A stretch of 64,000 nt of DNA from DATEDA01 sp963754305 (GTDB taxonomy: Bacteria > Pseudomonadota > Gammaproteobacteria > Burkholderiales > SG8-39): assembly GCA_963754305.1 (NCBI GenBank), contig CAVWFR010000049.1:124001-188000 (forward strand), in the 5' to 3' direction. Positions 57,137 through 64,000 of this stretch are shown piece by piece; the first letter of the stretch is position 1, and every line of letters starts with the position of its first letter. The translations under genes and the position numbers were made by a program. The notes beneath the pieces were generated by a model that worked only from the letters and a program-made list of their open reading frames with translations, ran no database searches and was not told the DNA's origin.

Positions 57137-58683
57137 GCGGGACCGACGGCGGCTACCTGACCGACGTCGAGTACACCGGCGATTTCTTTCCGCAGCTGGC
57201 GCCGGCGTGGCTCGCCTACATCGCCGCGATCAACGGCTACGCGGCACCGCCGCTGAGCGGCGGGTTCACCTGGTGCGAGCTGGGTTGCGGCAAGGGGCTC
57301 ACGACGCTCCTCCTCGCGGCGACGCATCCGACCGGCGACTTCCACGCGTGCGACTTCAACCCGGCGCACATCGAGTACGCGGAGCGGCTCCGCCGCGCTG
57401 CGGGCGTGTCGAACGCGCACTTCCATCCGCGGAGCTTCGCGCAGATGCTCGACGCCGAGCTGCCGGCGTTCGACTTCATCGTCCTGCACGGCGTCTACAG
57501 CTGGGTGCCCGATGCGGTGCGGGGCGAGATCCGCGCGCTCATCCGTCGCCGGCTGAAACCGGGCGGGCTGGTCCTGGTCAGCTACAACGCGCTGCCCGGC
57601 TGGGCGCACATCGAGCCGATCCGCCGCATGATGCGCGCCTGGGCCGACGGCGCGCCCGGGGACTCGCTCGACAAGGCGCGCGCCGCGTTCGCCCACGTCG
57701 AGTTCCTGGCGCAGAACGGCGCCGGCTACTTCGCAACGCTGCCCGCGGCGGCGGCGCATCTCGAGCGCATCCGCAAGCAGGACATCCGCTACGTCGCGCA
57801 CGAGTACCTCACCCCGCACGGCGACCCGTTCTACTTCGCCGAGGTCGCGGCGCCGATGCGTGCCATCGGGCTCGCGTTCGCAGGCAGCATGACCCCGGCC
57901 GACAACTACCCGGACCTGATGGTGCCGGAGCCGTTCCGGCGCCTCCTCGCCGCCGCGCCGGACCGCGCCGCGCTCGAGACGCAGCGCGACTTCGTGCTCA
58001 ACACGAGCTTCCGACAGGATCTCTACGCCGCCCAGCCCCAGGCCGGGCTGCCGGACGATCTCCCGCTCGAGCGCCTGGGACACACCGCGTTCTGCCTGAC
58101 CGGCCTCCCCGATCGACTACCGCTCAAGCAGACGCACGGGGCGCTGGACTTCGATCTCGCGGATCAGGCCGCGCCCGTCCGGGCGATCCATGCATTCCTA
58201 GCGACGGGTCCCGCCCTGGCCGCCGACATTCATCGCGCGGCGGGCACCGGTGCCGAGGGGGAAACCTCGTTCCTGATTCAGCAGCTCGTGGTCGCGGGTC
58301 ACCTTGCGCCGTGCACGCCGGTGCGGGCAGCCCCGGGCTGGATGTCGATCAACTCCGTGCTCGTCGAGGCCGGCCTGCGCGAGCAGCGCCAGCGAATCCC
58401 GCTCGCGTCGCCGGCGATCGGCTCGGCGACCTATACGGAGATCGTGCACGCCGCCGCGATCGAAGCCACGGCAGGACACGACCACCCCGATGACGCCGCG
58501 GGCAGCGTGCTCGCGCGCCTGCGCGCGTTCGGACACCCGGTCGACCGGCTCGCTCCCGCGGGCGAGGCGCGGCCCGCGACCGACGCCGAGGTGCTAGAGC
58601 ACGTCGCGACGGTGTGGCGGGCGCTGCACGATCCGGCCGGCCCGGACCGGCGGCTCTTGCGCCTGCTCGGGGTGCTCGCCTGA
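57121..58683 (+). CDS. SAM-dependent methyltransferase with regulatory domain (PKMT-like)
   Basis: A protein of about 520 residues. The class I methyltransferase core is at about 10-220: FTWCELGCGKGLTTLLLAAT (SAM-binding glycine loop), DFHACDFNPAHIEYAERLR and FDFIVLHGVYSWVPDAVRG. The middle (about 225-310) looks like the methyltransferase regulatory domain found in bacterial protein-lysine methyltransferases, followed by a helical C-terminal domain. Substrates of such enzymes include outer-membrane proteins. Start codons GTG 57121 and TTG 57133 are both possible; either overlaps the end of piuC, so the two are co-translated. Confidence 0.85.
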   Translation: MGGTLSGTDGGYLTDVEYTGDFFPQLAPAWLAYIAAINGYAAPPLSGGFTWCELGCGKGLTTLLLAATHPTGDFHACDFNPAHIEYAERLRRAAGVSNAHFHPRSFAQMLDAELPAFDFIVLHGVYSWVPDAVRGEIRALIRRRLKPGGLVLVSYNALPGWAHIEPIRRMMRAWADGAPGDSLDKARAAFAHVEFLAQNGAGYFATLPAAAAHLERIRKQDIRYVAHEYLTPHGDPFYFAEVAAPMRAIGLAFAGSMTPADNYPDLMVPEPFRRLLAAAPDRAALETQRDFVLNTSFRQDLYAAQPQAGLPDDLPLERLGHTAFCLTGLPDRLPLKQTHGALDFDLADQAAPVRAIHAFLATGPALAADIHRAAGTGAEGETSFLIQQLVVAGHLAPCTPVRAAPGWMSINSVLVEAGLREQRQRIPLASPAIGSATYTEIVHAAAIEATAGHDHPDDAAGSVLARLRAFGHPVDRLAPAGEARPATDAEVLEHVATVWRALHDPAGPDRRLLRLLGVLA

Positions 58684-58731
58684 CGAGGCGTTCGGCCTAG
58701 GGGCTGTGAAGCGGGCCGTGCAGCCACAAAA

Positions 58732-59562
58732 CTAGAGGCCGTCGAAGACTTTCGCCATCCGAAGTCGCATCGCGGCATCGGGCAGCCGGCCCCGCGCCGC
58801 GCCGAGGTTCTGGGCGAGATGCTGCGCGTTCCGCGTCCCGGGAATGACGCAGGTCACCGCCGGATGGCCGAGGATGAACTTCAGGAAGAACTGCGCCCAG
58901 TTCGCGCAATCGATCTCGCGCGCCCAGTCCGGAAGCGGCTTCCCCTTCGTCCGCCCGAACATCCGGCCCTGTCCCAGCGGCCGGTTCACGAGCACCGCGA
59001 CGCCTTCGGCTTGCGCCAGCGGCAGCAGCGTCCGCTCGGCCTCGCGGTCCGCCAGCGAGTAGTTGAGCTGCACGAAGTCGGGCCGGCAGGTTTTGACCGC
59101 GGCCTCGAGCGCCGGATGCGCGCTCGCGATGTAGTGCGTGACCCCGAGGTAGCGCACCCTGCCCTCGCTCTTCCATCCGGCGAGCGTGGCGAGGTGGGTG
59201 TCGGTGTCGACGAGGTTGTGGACCTGCAGTAGGTCGAGCCGCTCGACGCCGAGCTTGGCGAAAGACGCCTCCATCTGACGAATGCCGGCGTCGCGGCCGA
59301 AGGTCCAGACCTTGGTGGCGACGAAGAGCTTGCCGGCGAGACCCAGTTCCGCCGAAAGCTCGCCGACCACCTGCTCGGCGGCGCCGTACATCGGGGAGGC
59401 GTCGACCACCGTGCCGCCGAGCTCGACCAGCGTCCGTAAGGTCTCCCGGGCCGCCGCCCGTTCGCGGCCGTTGCGGGGCACGTCGAATGCCTCCCAGGTG
59501 CCCAGCCCTACCGCCGGGATGCGTTCGCCGGTGCGCGGGATCGGGCGTGTTTCGATCGTCAT
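58732..59562 (-). CDS. Aldo/keto reductase
   Basis: A 276-residue NADPH-dependent reductase with a TIM barrel. The catalytic tetrad is visible: D in GTVVDASPMYG, Y in the same block (YGAAEQVVGEL), K in LFVATKVWTF and H in the position of VTHYIASAHPA. The C-terminal CVIPGTRNAQHLAQNL is the NADPH phosphate site. It lies downstream of and convergent with the methyltransferase gene. Substrate unknown. The 209 bases upstream, to the lipoprotein gene, show no feature I recognise. Confidence 0.92.
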   Translation of the reverse strand: MTIETRPIPRTGERIPAVGLGTWEAFDVPRNGRERAAARETLRTLVELGGTVVDASPMYGAAEQVVGELSAELGLAGKLFVATKVWTFGRDAGIRQMEASFAKLGVERLDLLQVHNLVDTDTHLATLAGWKSEGRVRYLGVTHYIASAHPALEAAVKTCRPDFVQLNYSLADREAERTLLPLAQAEGVAVLVNRPLGQGRMFGRTKGKPLPDWAREIDCANWAQFFLKFILGHPAVTCVIPGTRNAQHLAQNLGAARGRLPDAAMRLRMAKVFDGL

Positions 59563-59771
59563 CGCTTGCTTCCTTCTCGTCGTGGCGAGCACGCGCCGCG
59601 GCAAGAATACCCAGATCGACCGCGCCCCTGGCGCGTTTCGCGCGCGGGTCGCCGTCGGCAGCTTTCGCACCCATCCGAGCGGATGCCGTCGTCGCCGGAT
59701 GCGCGCGCAACCGCTCTCGGGTCGTGCGGCGCCCGCGACGGCGTCAGCGTGCTCTGGCTCGTGCGAGAAGG

Positions 59772-60173
59772 CTACCGGCCGGGCCAGTACGGATAACCGC
59801 CGTATGGACCGAACGGAAACGGGTAGACGCCGCGGTAGTACGGCCAGCCGTACAGGAAATATGCGTCGCGAGCCCGCAGAAACTCGTCGAAGCGCACCGC
59901 CTCGATGTAGGTGCGCTGCATGTGGTCGATGACCTTGTCCGGCACGCCCTGCTCGCGCAGCTTCGCGAACTCCGAGGCCGATAGCGGATATACGCCGCGC
60001 AACGCATCGATGCGGGCGATGATCGTCTCGGCGGAATCCCCCTCCTTCGCCATCTGCACGATCTCGGCGGTCGTCGGCGGCGGCGGTAGCTGTGGCTGAT
60101 TCAACGCGCAGCCAGCGACGAGAGCGGCGGCGAGGAAGGCGGCGATCGGGAAACGTGTACGGCGCGACGGCAT
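59772..60173 (-). CDS. Small lipoprotein of unknown function
   Basis: A 133-residue predicted lipoprotein. The signal peptide ends at a good lipobox (LVAGC, C22). After a proline-rich linker the body is helical (TTAEIVQMAKEGDSAETIIA, then LREQGVPDKVIDHMQRTYIE) and the C-terminus is rich in tyrosine, proline and glycine (YGWPYYRGVYPFPFGPYGGY). I do not recognise a named family, though similar short lipoproteins with the helical repeat IVQMAKEG are common in betaproteobacteria. It is divergent from the ChaN-like gene, 63 bases between starts. Confidence 0.8.
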   Translation of the reverse strand: MPSRRTRFPIAAFLAAALVAGCALNQPQLPPPPTTAEIVQMAKEGDSAETIIARIDALRGVYPLSASEFAKLREQGVPDKVIDHMQRTYIEAVRFDEFLRARDAYFLYGWPYYRGVYPFPFGPYGGYPYWPGR

Positions 60174-60236
60174 TGCGGAAAGCTTCCGTGAGAAGGCCTA
60201 TCTTAGAGGCTTTCCACGCGTCCCCGTTCCCTCCGG

Positions 60237-61196
60237 ATGACCTCCCGCCGCGCCGCGCTCGTCGCGCTCGTCTCGCTTCCCGCGCTGCTGGCCACTCGTG
60301 CCCGAGCCGGGGACCATCCGCTCATCGGTACGATCTGGGACGCGCGCGAGCAGCGCCGGGCGACGCGCGCGGCGCTGGAGGCGGCGAGCGTCCGGGCGGA
60401 TCTTCTGCTCCTCGGCGAGACGCACGACAACCCCGATCACCATCGCCTCCAGCTCGACCTGATCGCGGCGCTCGTCGCCGCCGGACGCAGGCCGGCGATC
60501 GCGATGGAGCAGTTCGACCGCGAGCATCAGGCCGAGATCGACCGCGCGCGCGTGGAGCGACCGCTCGACGCCGCGTACGTCGCGGAGGCCGCGCGCTTCG
60601 ACGCCAAGGGCTGGGAATGGCGCTACTACGAGCCGATCGTCGCACTCGCCCTGCGTCACGAGCTGCCGCTCGTCGCGGCGAACCTGTCGCGCCGCGACGC
60701 GTTCGCGGTCGTCGAGCGGGGCTTCGAGGCGCTCGGGTCCGATGCGGCGAAGCTCGGGCTCGCCGAGCCGTTGGACGCCGCGCGCGTCGCCGCGATCGAG
60801 GCCGCGATCCGCGACGGTCATTGCGGCAAGCTCCCGGAGCGCATCGTGCCGCGCATGGCCGCGGCACAGATCGCGCGCGACGCGGTGATGGCGGAGGCGC
60901 TGCTCGCGCGCTCGGGCGCGGGCGCGGTGCTCGTCGCCGGAAACGGCCACGTACGGCGCGATCTCGGCGTGCCGGTGCACCTGGAGCGGCTCGCGCCGCG
61001 GCGCGCCGCGCTCGCCATCGGCATGCTCGAGGTGGAGAGCGGAGCGTGCGAGCCCGCGGCCTATGTCGCACCGGTCGCGGGGGACGCGCCGCAGTTCGAT
61101 TTCGCGGCGCTCACCGCGCGGACCGAGCGGCCCGACCCTTGCGCGCGGTTCGCGCCCCGCAGCGGCCCCGCCACCCAAACGCCGCCCCTCTCATGA
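60237..61196 (+). CDS. ChaN-family (haem-binding) exported protein
   Basis: A 319-residue protein with a signal peptide (1-24, ending RARAG). The ChaN core (PF04187) follows: LLLLGETHDNPDHHRLQLDL with the GETH motif, RPAIAMEQFDREHQAEIDRA, RYYEPIVALALRHELPLVAA and, near the C-terminus, AVLVAGNGHVRRDLGVP. Campylobacter ChaN binds two haems as a dimer and is iron-regulated; other members are erythromycin-esterase/TraB-like without known function. No lipobox cysteine is present here. The iron region nearby makes a haem link attractive, but no Fur box is seen. Confidence 0.88.
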   Translation: MTSRRAALVALVSLPALLATRARAGDHPLIGTIWDAREQRRATRAALEAASVRADLLLLGETHDNPDHHRLQLDLIAALVAAGRRPAIAMEQFDREHQAEIDRARVERPLDAAYVAEAARFDAKGWEWRYYEPIVALALRHELPLVAANLSRRDAFAVVERGFEALGSDAAKLGLAEPLDAARVAAIEAAIRDGHCGKLPERIVPRMAAAQIARDAVMAEALLARSGAGAVLVAGNGHVRRDLGVPVHLERLAPRRAALAIGMLEVESGACEPAAYVAPVAGDAPQFDFAALTARTERPDPCARFAPRSGPATQTPPLS

Positions 61197-61340
61197 CAAT
61201 GGCATTGGCGTGACCTAGTCCGCGTTTCATCGCCGGGCCCCGGGCCGCGGGTACTTGCGGAGTCCCGGAGCCCGGGGCTATAGTGCACGCCCCATCACCT
61301 CCGCAAACGGTCGCGGCGCTCGCCCGGCCCAAGGATCCCG

Positions 61341-62680
61341 ATGAAATTCCTGCGCGCCCTGGGCGTACGCGTTTGCTTCGTCTTCATCGCGGTGGCCGCG
61401 CTTGCCGGCTCCCCGGTCCGCGCCGCCACCGAGATCCAGTTCTGGCACGCGATGGACGCTGCGCTCGGTGAGCAGCTGAAGGTCATCGTGGAGCCAGTTC
61501 AACGCCGGCCAGAAAGATTACGTCGTGGTGCCGGTGTACAAGGGCAGCTACGACGACACCTTCGCCGCCGGGATCGCCGCCTCGCTCGCCGGCAAGGCCC
61601 CGCACATCCTCCAGGTGTACGAGGTGGGCACGGCGAACATGATGTCCGCCAAGCGCGTGACGAAGCCGCTGCACCAGCTCATGCGCGACGCGGGCCAGAA
61701 ATTCGATCCGAAGGAGTACGTGCCGGCGGTCGCGAGCTTCTACTCCGACGCGAAGGGCAACCTGCAGTCGCTACCGTTCAACACCTCGACGCCGGTGCTG
61801 TACGTGAACCGCGATCTCCTCAAGGCGGGCGGCGTCAAGCCCGGCGCCGAGCTCAAGACCTGGTACCAGCTGCAGGAAGCGCTGCTCGAGGTGCGCGAAA
61901 AATACCCCGAGAATTGCGGGCTCACGACCACCTGGCCGTCGTGGGTGATGCTCGAGAACCTGCTCGCCTGGCACAACGAGGAGTACGCGTCGCGCAACAA
62001 CGGCTACGACGGCGTCGATGCCCAGCTGACCTTCAACACCCGCCTCGCGATCCGGCACGTATCGCTCATGACGGCGTGGACCAAGGGCAAGATCTTCAGC
62101 TATTCCGGGCGGCGCGACGAAGGCGAGCGGCGGTTCGCACGCGGCGACTGCTCCATGCTCACCGCGTCATCGGCGTCGTACGGCAATCTCGTGCGCGGCG
62201 TCAAGTTCGATCTCGCCGTGCTGCCGCTGCCCTATTACGACGACATCAACGAGGCGCCGTACAACACCCTCATGGGCGGCGCCAGCCTGTGGGCGATGAC
62301 CGGCAAGACCGCCGCGGAGTACAAAGGCGTGGCACGCCTCTTCGCCTATCTCTCGCAGGCGGAGGTGCAGGCGGCGTGGCACCAGAACACGGGCTATCTT
62401 CCGATCACGCGCGCGGCGTACGACCTGACGCGCAAATCCGGCTACTACGAGAAGAACCCCGGTACCGACGTGCGCGATGCGCGAGCTGCTCGCCGCGAAA
62501 CGCGTCCCGCAGGCGTTCTCGCGCGGCATCCGGCTCGGCAACCACCTCCTGATCCGCGCCGTCGTCGACGAGGAGCTCGAGCAGGCGTGGGCCGCCGTGA
62601 AGCCGCCCAAGCAGGCACTCGACGACGCGGTCAAGCGCGGCAACGATCTCCTGCGGCGCTTCGAACGCGCAAACAAGTGA
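61341..62680 (+). pseudogene. ugpB: UgpB-like ABC sugar/glycerol-phosphate binding protein, two frameshifts
   Basis: An extracellular solute-binding protein of family 1, closest by wording to UgpB, which binds sn-glycerol 3-phosphate and its diesters. Signal peptide about 1-27 (VRAATEIQFWHAMD); then +1 at about 61494 (GTG-GAG-C-CAG-TTC) into FNAGQKDYVVVPVYKGSYDD, HILQVYEVGTANMM, SYSGRRDEGERRFARGDCSM and YYEKNPGTDV; then +1 at about 62472 into MRELLAAKRVPQAFSRGIRL to FERANK. All conserved blocks are present once the two extra bases are ignored, so sequencing error is a serious possibility. No ugpAEC genes follow; a mutase gene is convergent. Confidence 0.85.
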
Positions 62681-62711
62681 CCGCGCAGTAGCGCGAGCAC
62701 CGCTCGCGCTT

Positions 62712-62790
62712 ACGCGGTCCCCCCGGCTTGCGCCGGGATCCAGTACTGCGTTGGGTCCGCCCCTGACCCCGGCTTTCGCCAGGAGTGACG
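62712..62790. repeat. REP-like intergenic palindromic repeat
   Basis: CCCGGCTTGCGCCGGGATCC and the return half CCCCGGCTTTCGCCAGGAGT, a pair of inverted motifs of the same family as at 7237. It lies between convergent genes, a usual place for such repeats. Confidence 0.65.
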
Positions 62791-62791
62791 C

Positions 62792-64000
62792 TCAAAACGG
62801 CAGCGTAGCGTCGGGCTTCGCGGCGGCGAGGACGCGCCGGAAGTCGGCCTGGATCCGCGCGAGCCCACCCGCATCCTGCGCCTCGAACCGGAGCACGATC
62901 ACCGGCGTGGTGTTGGACGCGCGCGCGAGGCCGAAGCCGTCGGCGTACTCGACTCTCAGCCCGTCGAGCTTGATCACCTCCCGGGCAGCGGGGAACTGCG
63001 CCGTGCGCTGCATCTCGGCGATGAGGCGATGCGGCTCGCCCTCGGCGAGCTGCCAGTGCAGCTCGGGCGTCGTGACCGAGTCGGGGAGCGCGTTCAGCAC
63101 CGCGCTCGGGTCGGCGGCGCGCGCGAGGATCTCGAGCAGCCGCGCACCGGCGTACGAGCCGTCGTCGAACCCGTACCAGCGCTCGACGAAGAAGATGTGT
63201 CCGCTCATCTCGCCGCCGAGCGGCGCGCCGAGCGCCTTCAGCTTGGCCTTGATCAGCGAGTGCCCGGTCTTCCACAGCACCGGTTTGCCGCCGTGCCGCC
63301 TGATCCAGGGCGCGAGGTTGCCGGTGCACTTCACGTCGTAGACGATCTCGGCGCCGGGAATGCGACCGAGGACGTCGGCGGCGAACAGCATCAGCTGCCG
63401 GTCGGCGTAGATGATGCCGCCGTCCTTCGTGACCACCCCGAGCCGGTCGCCGTCGCCGTCGAACGCGAGCCCGATCTCCGCATCGGAAGCACCGAGCGTC
63501 CGGATCACGTCCTGCAGGTTCTGCGGCTGGGTGGGGTCGGGATGATGGTTCGGGAACGTGCCGTCGACGTCGCAGAAGAGCTCGATCACCTCGCAGCCGA
63601 GCCGGCGATAGAGCGCCGGCGCGGTCGCGCCCGCGACGCCGTTGCCGCAATCGACGACGATCTTCATCGGCCGCGCGAGCTTCACGTCGCCGGCGATGCG
63701 CGCGAGATACGCCTCGGTGATGTCGACGGTCCGGTAGCTGCCCGCGCCGCTCGCGAAATCGTCGCGCTCGATCCGGGCGCGCAGCCCCTGCACGGCATCT
63801 CCGGCGAGCGTCGTGCCGGCCACCACCATCTTCAGCCCGTTGTAGTCGGGCGGGTTATGGCTGCCCGTCACCGCGACCGTGCTGCCGACGCCGAGGTGGT
63901 GCGCGGCGAAGTACGCCATCGGCGTCGTCACCATGCCGACGTCGTGTACGTCGACCCCGCTCGCGCGCAAGCCCCGCGCCAGCGCCTGGGATAGCTCGGG
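62792..64000 (-). CDS. Phosphomannomutase/phosphoglucomutase (cut by window edge)
   Basis: An alpha-D-phosphohexomutase of the AlgC/PMM-PGM type; it interconverts the 1- and 6-phosphates of mannose or glucose for lipopolysaccharide and exopolysaccharide. At least 402 residues are in the window; the N-terminal 50 or so lie beyond its end. Seen are the phosphoserine loop VAVTGSHNPPDYNGLKMV, the metal loop GLAFDGDGDRLGVV, the sugar-binding LGGEMSGHIFF and the C-terminal phosphate-binding loop around DGFGLARASNTTPVIVLRF. The frame is open to position 64000. Confidence 0.94.
   Translation of the reverse strand, partial: PELSQALARGLRASGVDVHDVGMVTTPMAYFAAHHLGVGSTVAVTGSHNPPDYNGLKMVVAGTTLAGDAVQGLRARIERDDFASGAGSYRTVDITEAYLARIAGDVKLARPMKIVVDCGNGVAGATAPALYRRLGCEVIELFCDVDGTFPNHHPDPTQPQNLQDVIRTLGASDAEIGLAFDGDGDRLGVVTKDGGIIYADRQLMLFAADVLGRIPGAEIVYDVKCTGNLAPWIRRHGGKPVLWKTGHSLIKAKLKALGAPLGGEMSGHIFFVERWYGFDDGSYAGARLLEILARAADPSAVLNALPDSVTTPELHWQLAEGEPHRLIAEMQRTAQFPAAREVIKLDGLRVEYADGFGLARASNTTPVIVLRFEAQDAGGLARIQADFRRVLAAAKPDATLPF

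Noticed and set aside
43500..62500. Programmed +1 ribosomal frameshifting in the ABC and M81 genes
   Set aside because: The shift sites share no slippery codon, stop codon or stimulatory stem, and lie at different places in each protein. Extra bases in the sequence explain them more simply.
1..64000. Insertion sequences, prophage, CRISPR arrays, toxin-antitoxin pairs, tRNA or rRNA genes
   Set aside because: I looked for transposase, integrase, cas-like and tRNA-like features and saw none that I could support; tRNA detection by eye is incomplete.

Overview
The window is very GC-rich and reads as the chromosome of a betaproteobacterium, most likely Burkholderiales-like. The grounds are a class A RNase P RNA, the gene order rsmI / lpoA-yraN-(HIRAN)-gmhA-dolP, the coaX-birA-SPOR cluster, and six solute-binding proteins of the Bug/TctC family, which is expanded in that group. 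I saw no rRNA, tRNA, CRISPR array, transposase or phage gene. Several genes carry single-base frameshifts or lack their central part, so the sequence may be a draft or metagenome assembly, a decaying genome, or both.

Region by region. 1-7.3 kb: end of an unknown gene, rnpB, a DUF1269-type membrane protein, DUF3025-pyrC, a sugar O-acetyltransferase, a lone Bug protein, a flavoprotein monooxygenase and a divergent DsbA-fold isomerase. 7.3-11.5 kb: rsmI diverging from a cell-envelope run (LpoA-like, YraN, exported HIRAN protein, GmhA, DolP). 11.5-15 kb: remains of a light-response locus: a CarH/LitR-type B12-binding MerR regulator, divergent gpx-folE2, and broken pieces of an FAD oxidoreductase, an NTF2-like protein and an FeS-type photolyase/cryptochrome. 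15-17.8 kb: diiron ferritin-like protein, GST, heptose-phosphate adenylyltransferase and a gutted flavodoxin-family gene. 18-23.3 kb: a polyamine operon (speA, carboxynorspermidine synthase, its decarboxylase, agmatinase) able to take arginine to spermidine without S-adenosylmethionine. 23.3-27 kb: GNAT, PaiB-like, SPOR, birA, coaX, all on the minus strand.

27-39.8 kb is a long minus-strand operon in which catabolic enzymes alternate with Bug binding proteins: an IlvD/Edd dehydratase, RraA-like protein, Ldh-type dehydrogenase, aldehyde dehydrogenase and DapA-family lyase, with five Bug proteins. The dehydratase + DapA-family + semialdehyde dehydrogenase set fits a non-phosphorylative sugar-acid route (L-arabonate/xylonate type) ending at 2-oxoglutarate. 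A LacI-type regulator sits upstream, with LacI-type palindromes before the operon and before its own gene.

39.8-48.2 kb holds two tandem M81 (MlrC-like) metallopeptidases divergent from a dipeptide-type ABC importer, with a perfect 16-bp-arm hairpin between them. 48.2-58.7 kb is an iron region: bfr, bfd, hemP, a small protein, hmuS, tonB-exbB-exbD, a catecholate-type TonB-dependent receptor, a PiuC hydroxylase and a methyltransferase, with Fur-box-like promoters before bfd, hemP, tonB and the receptor. 58.7-64 kb: aldo/keto reductase, lipoprotein, ChaN-like protein, a frameshifted UgpB-like binding protein and a phosphomannomutase/phosphoglucomutase cut by the window edge.
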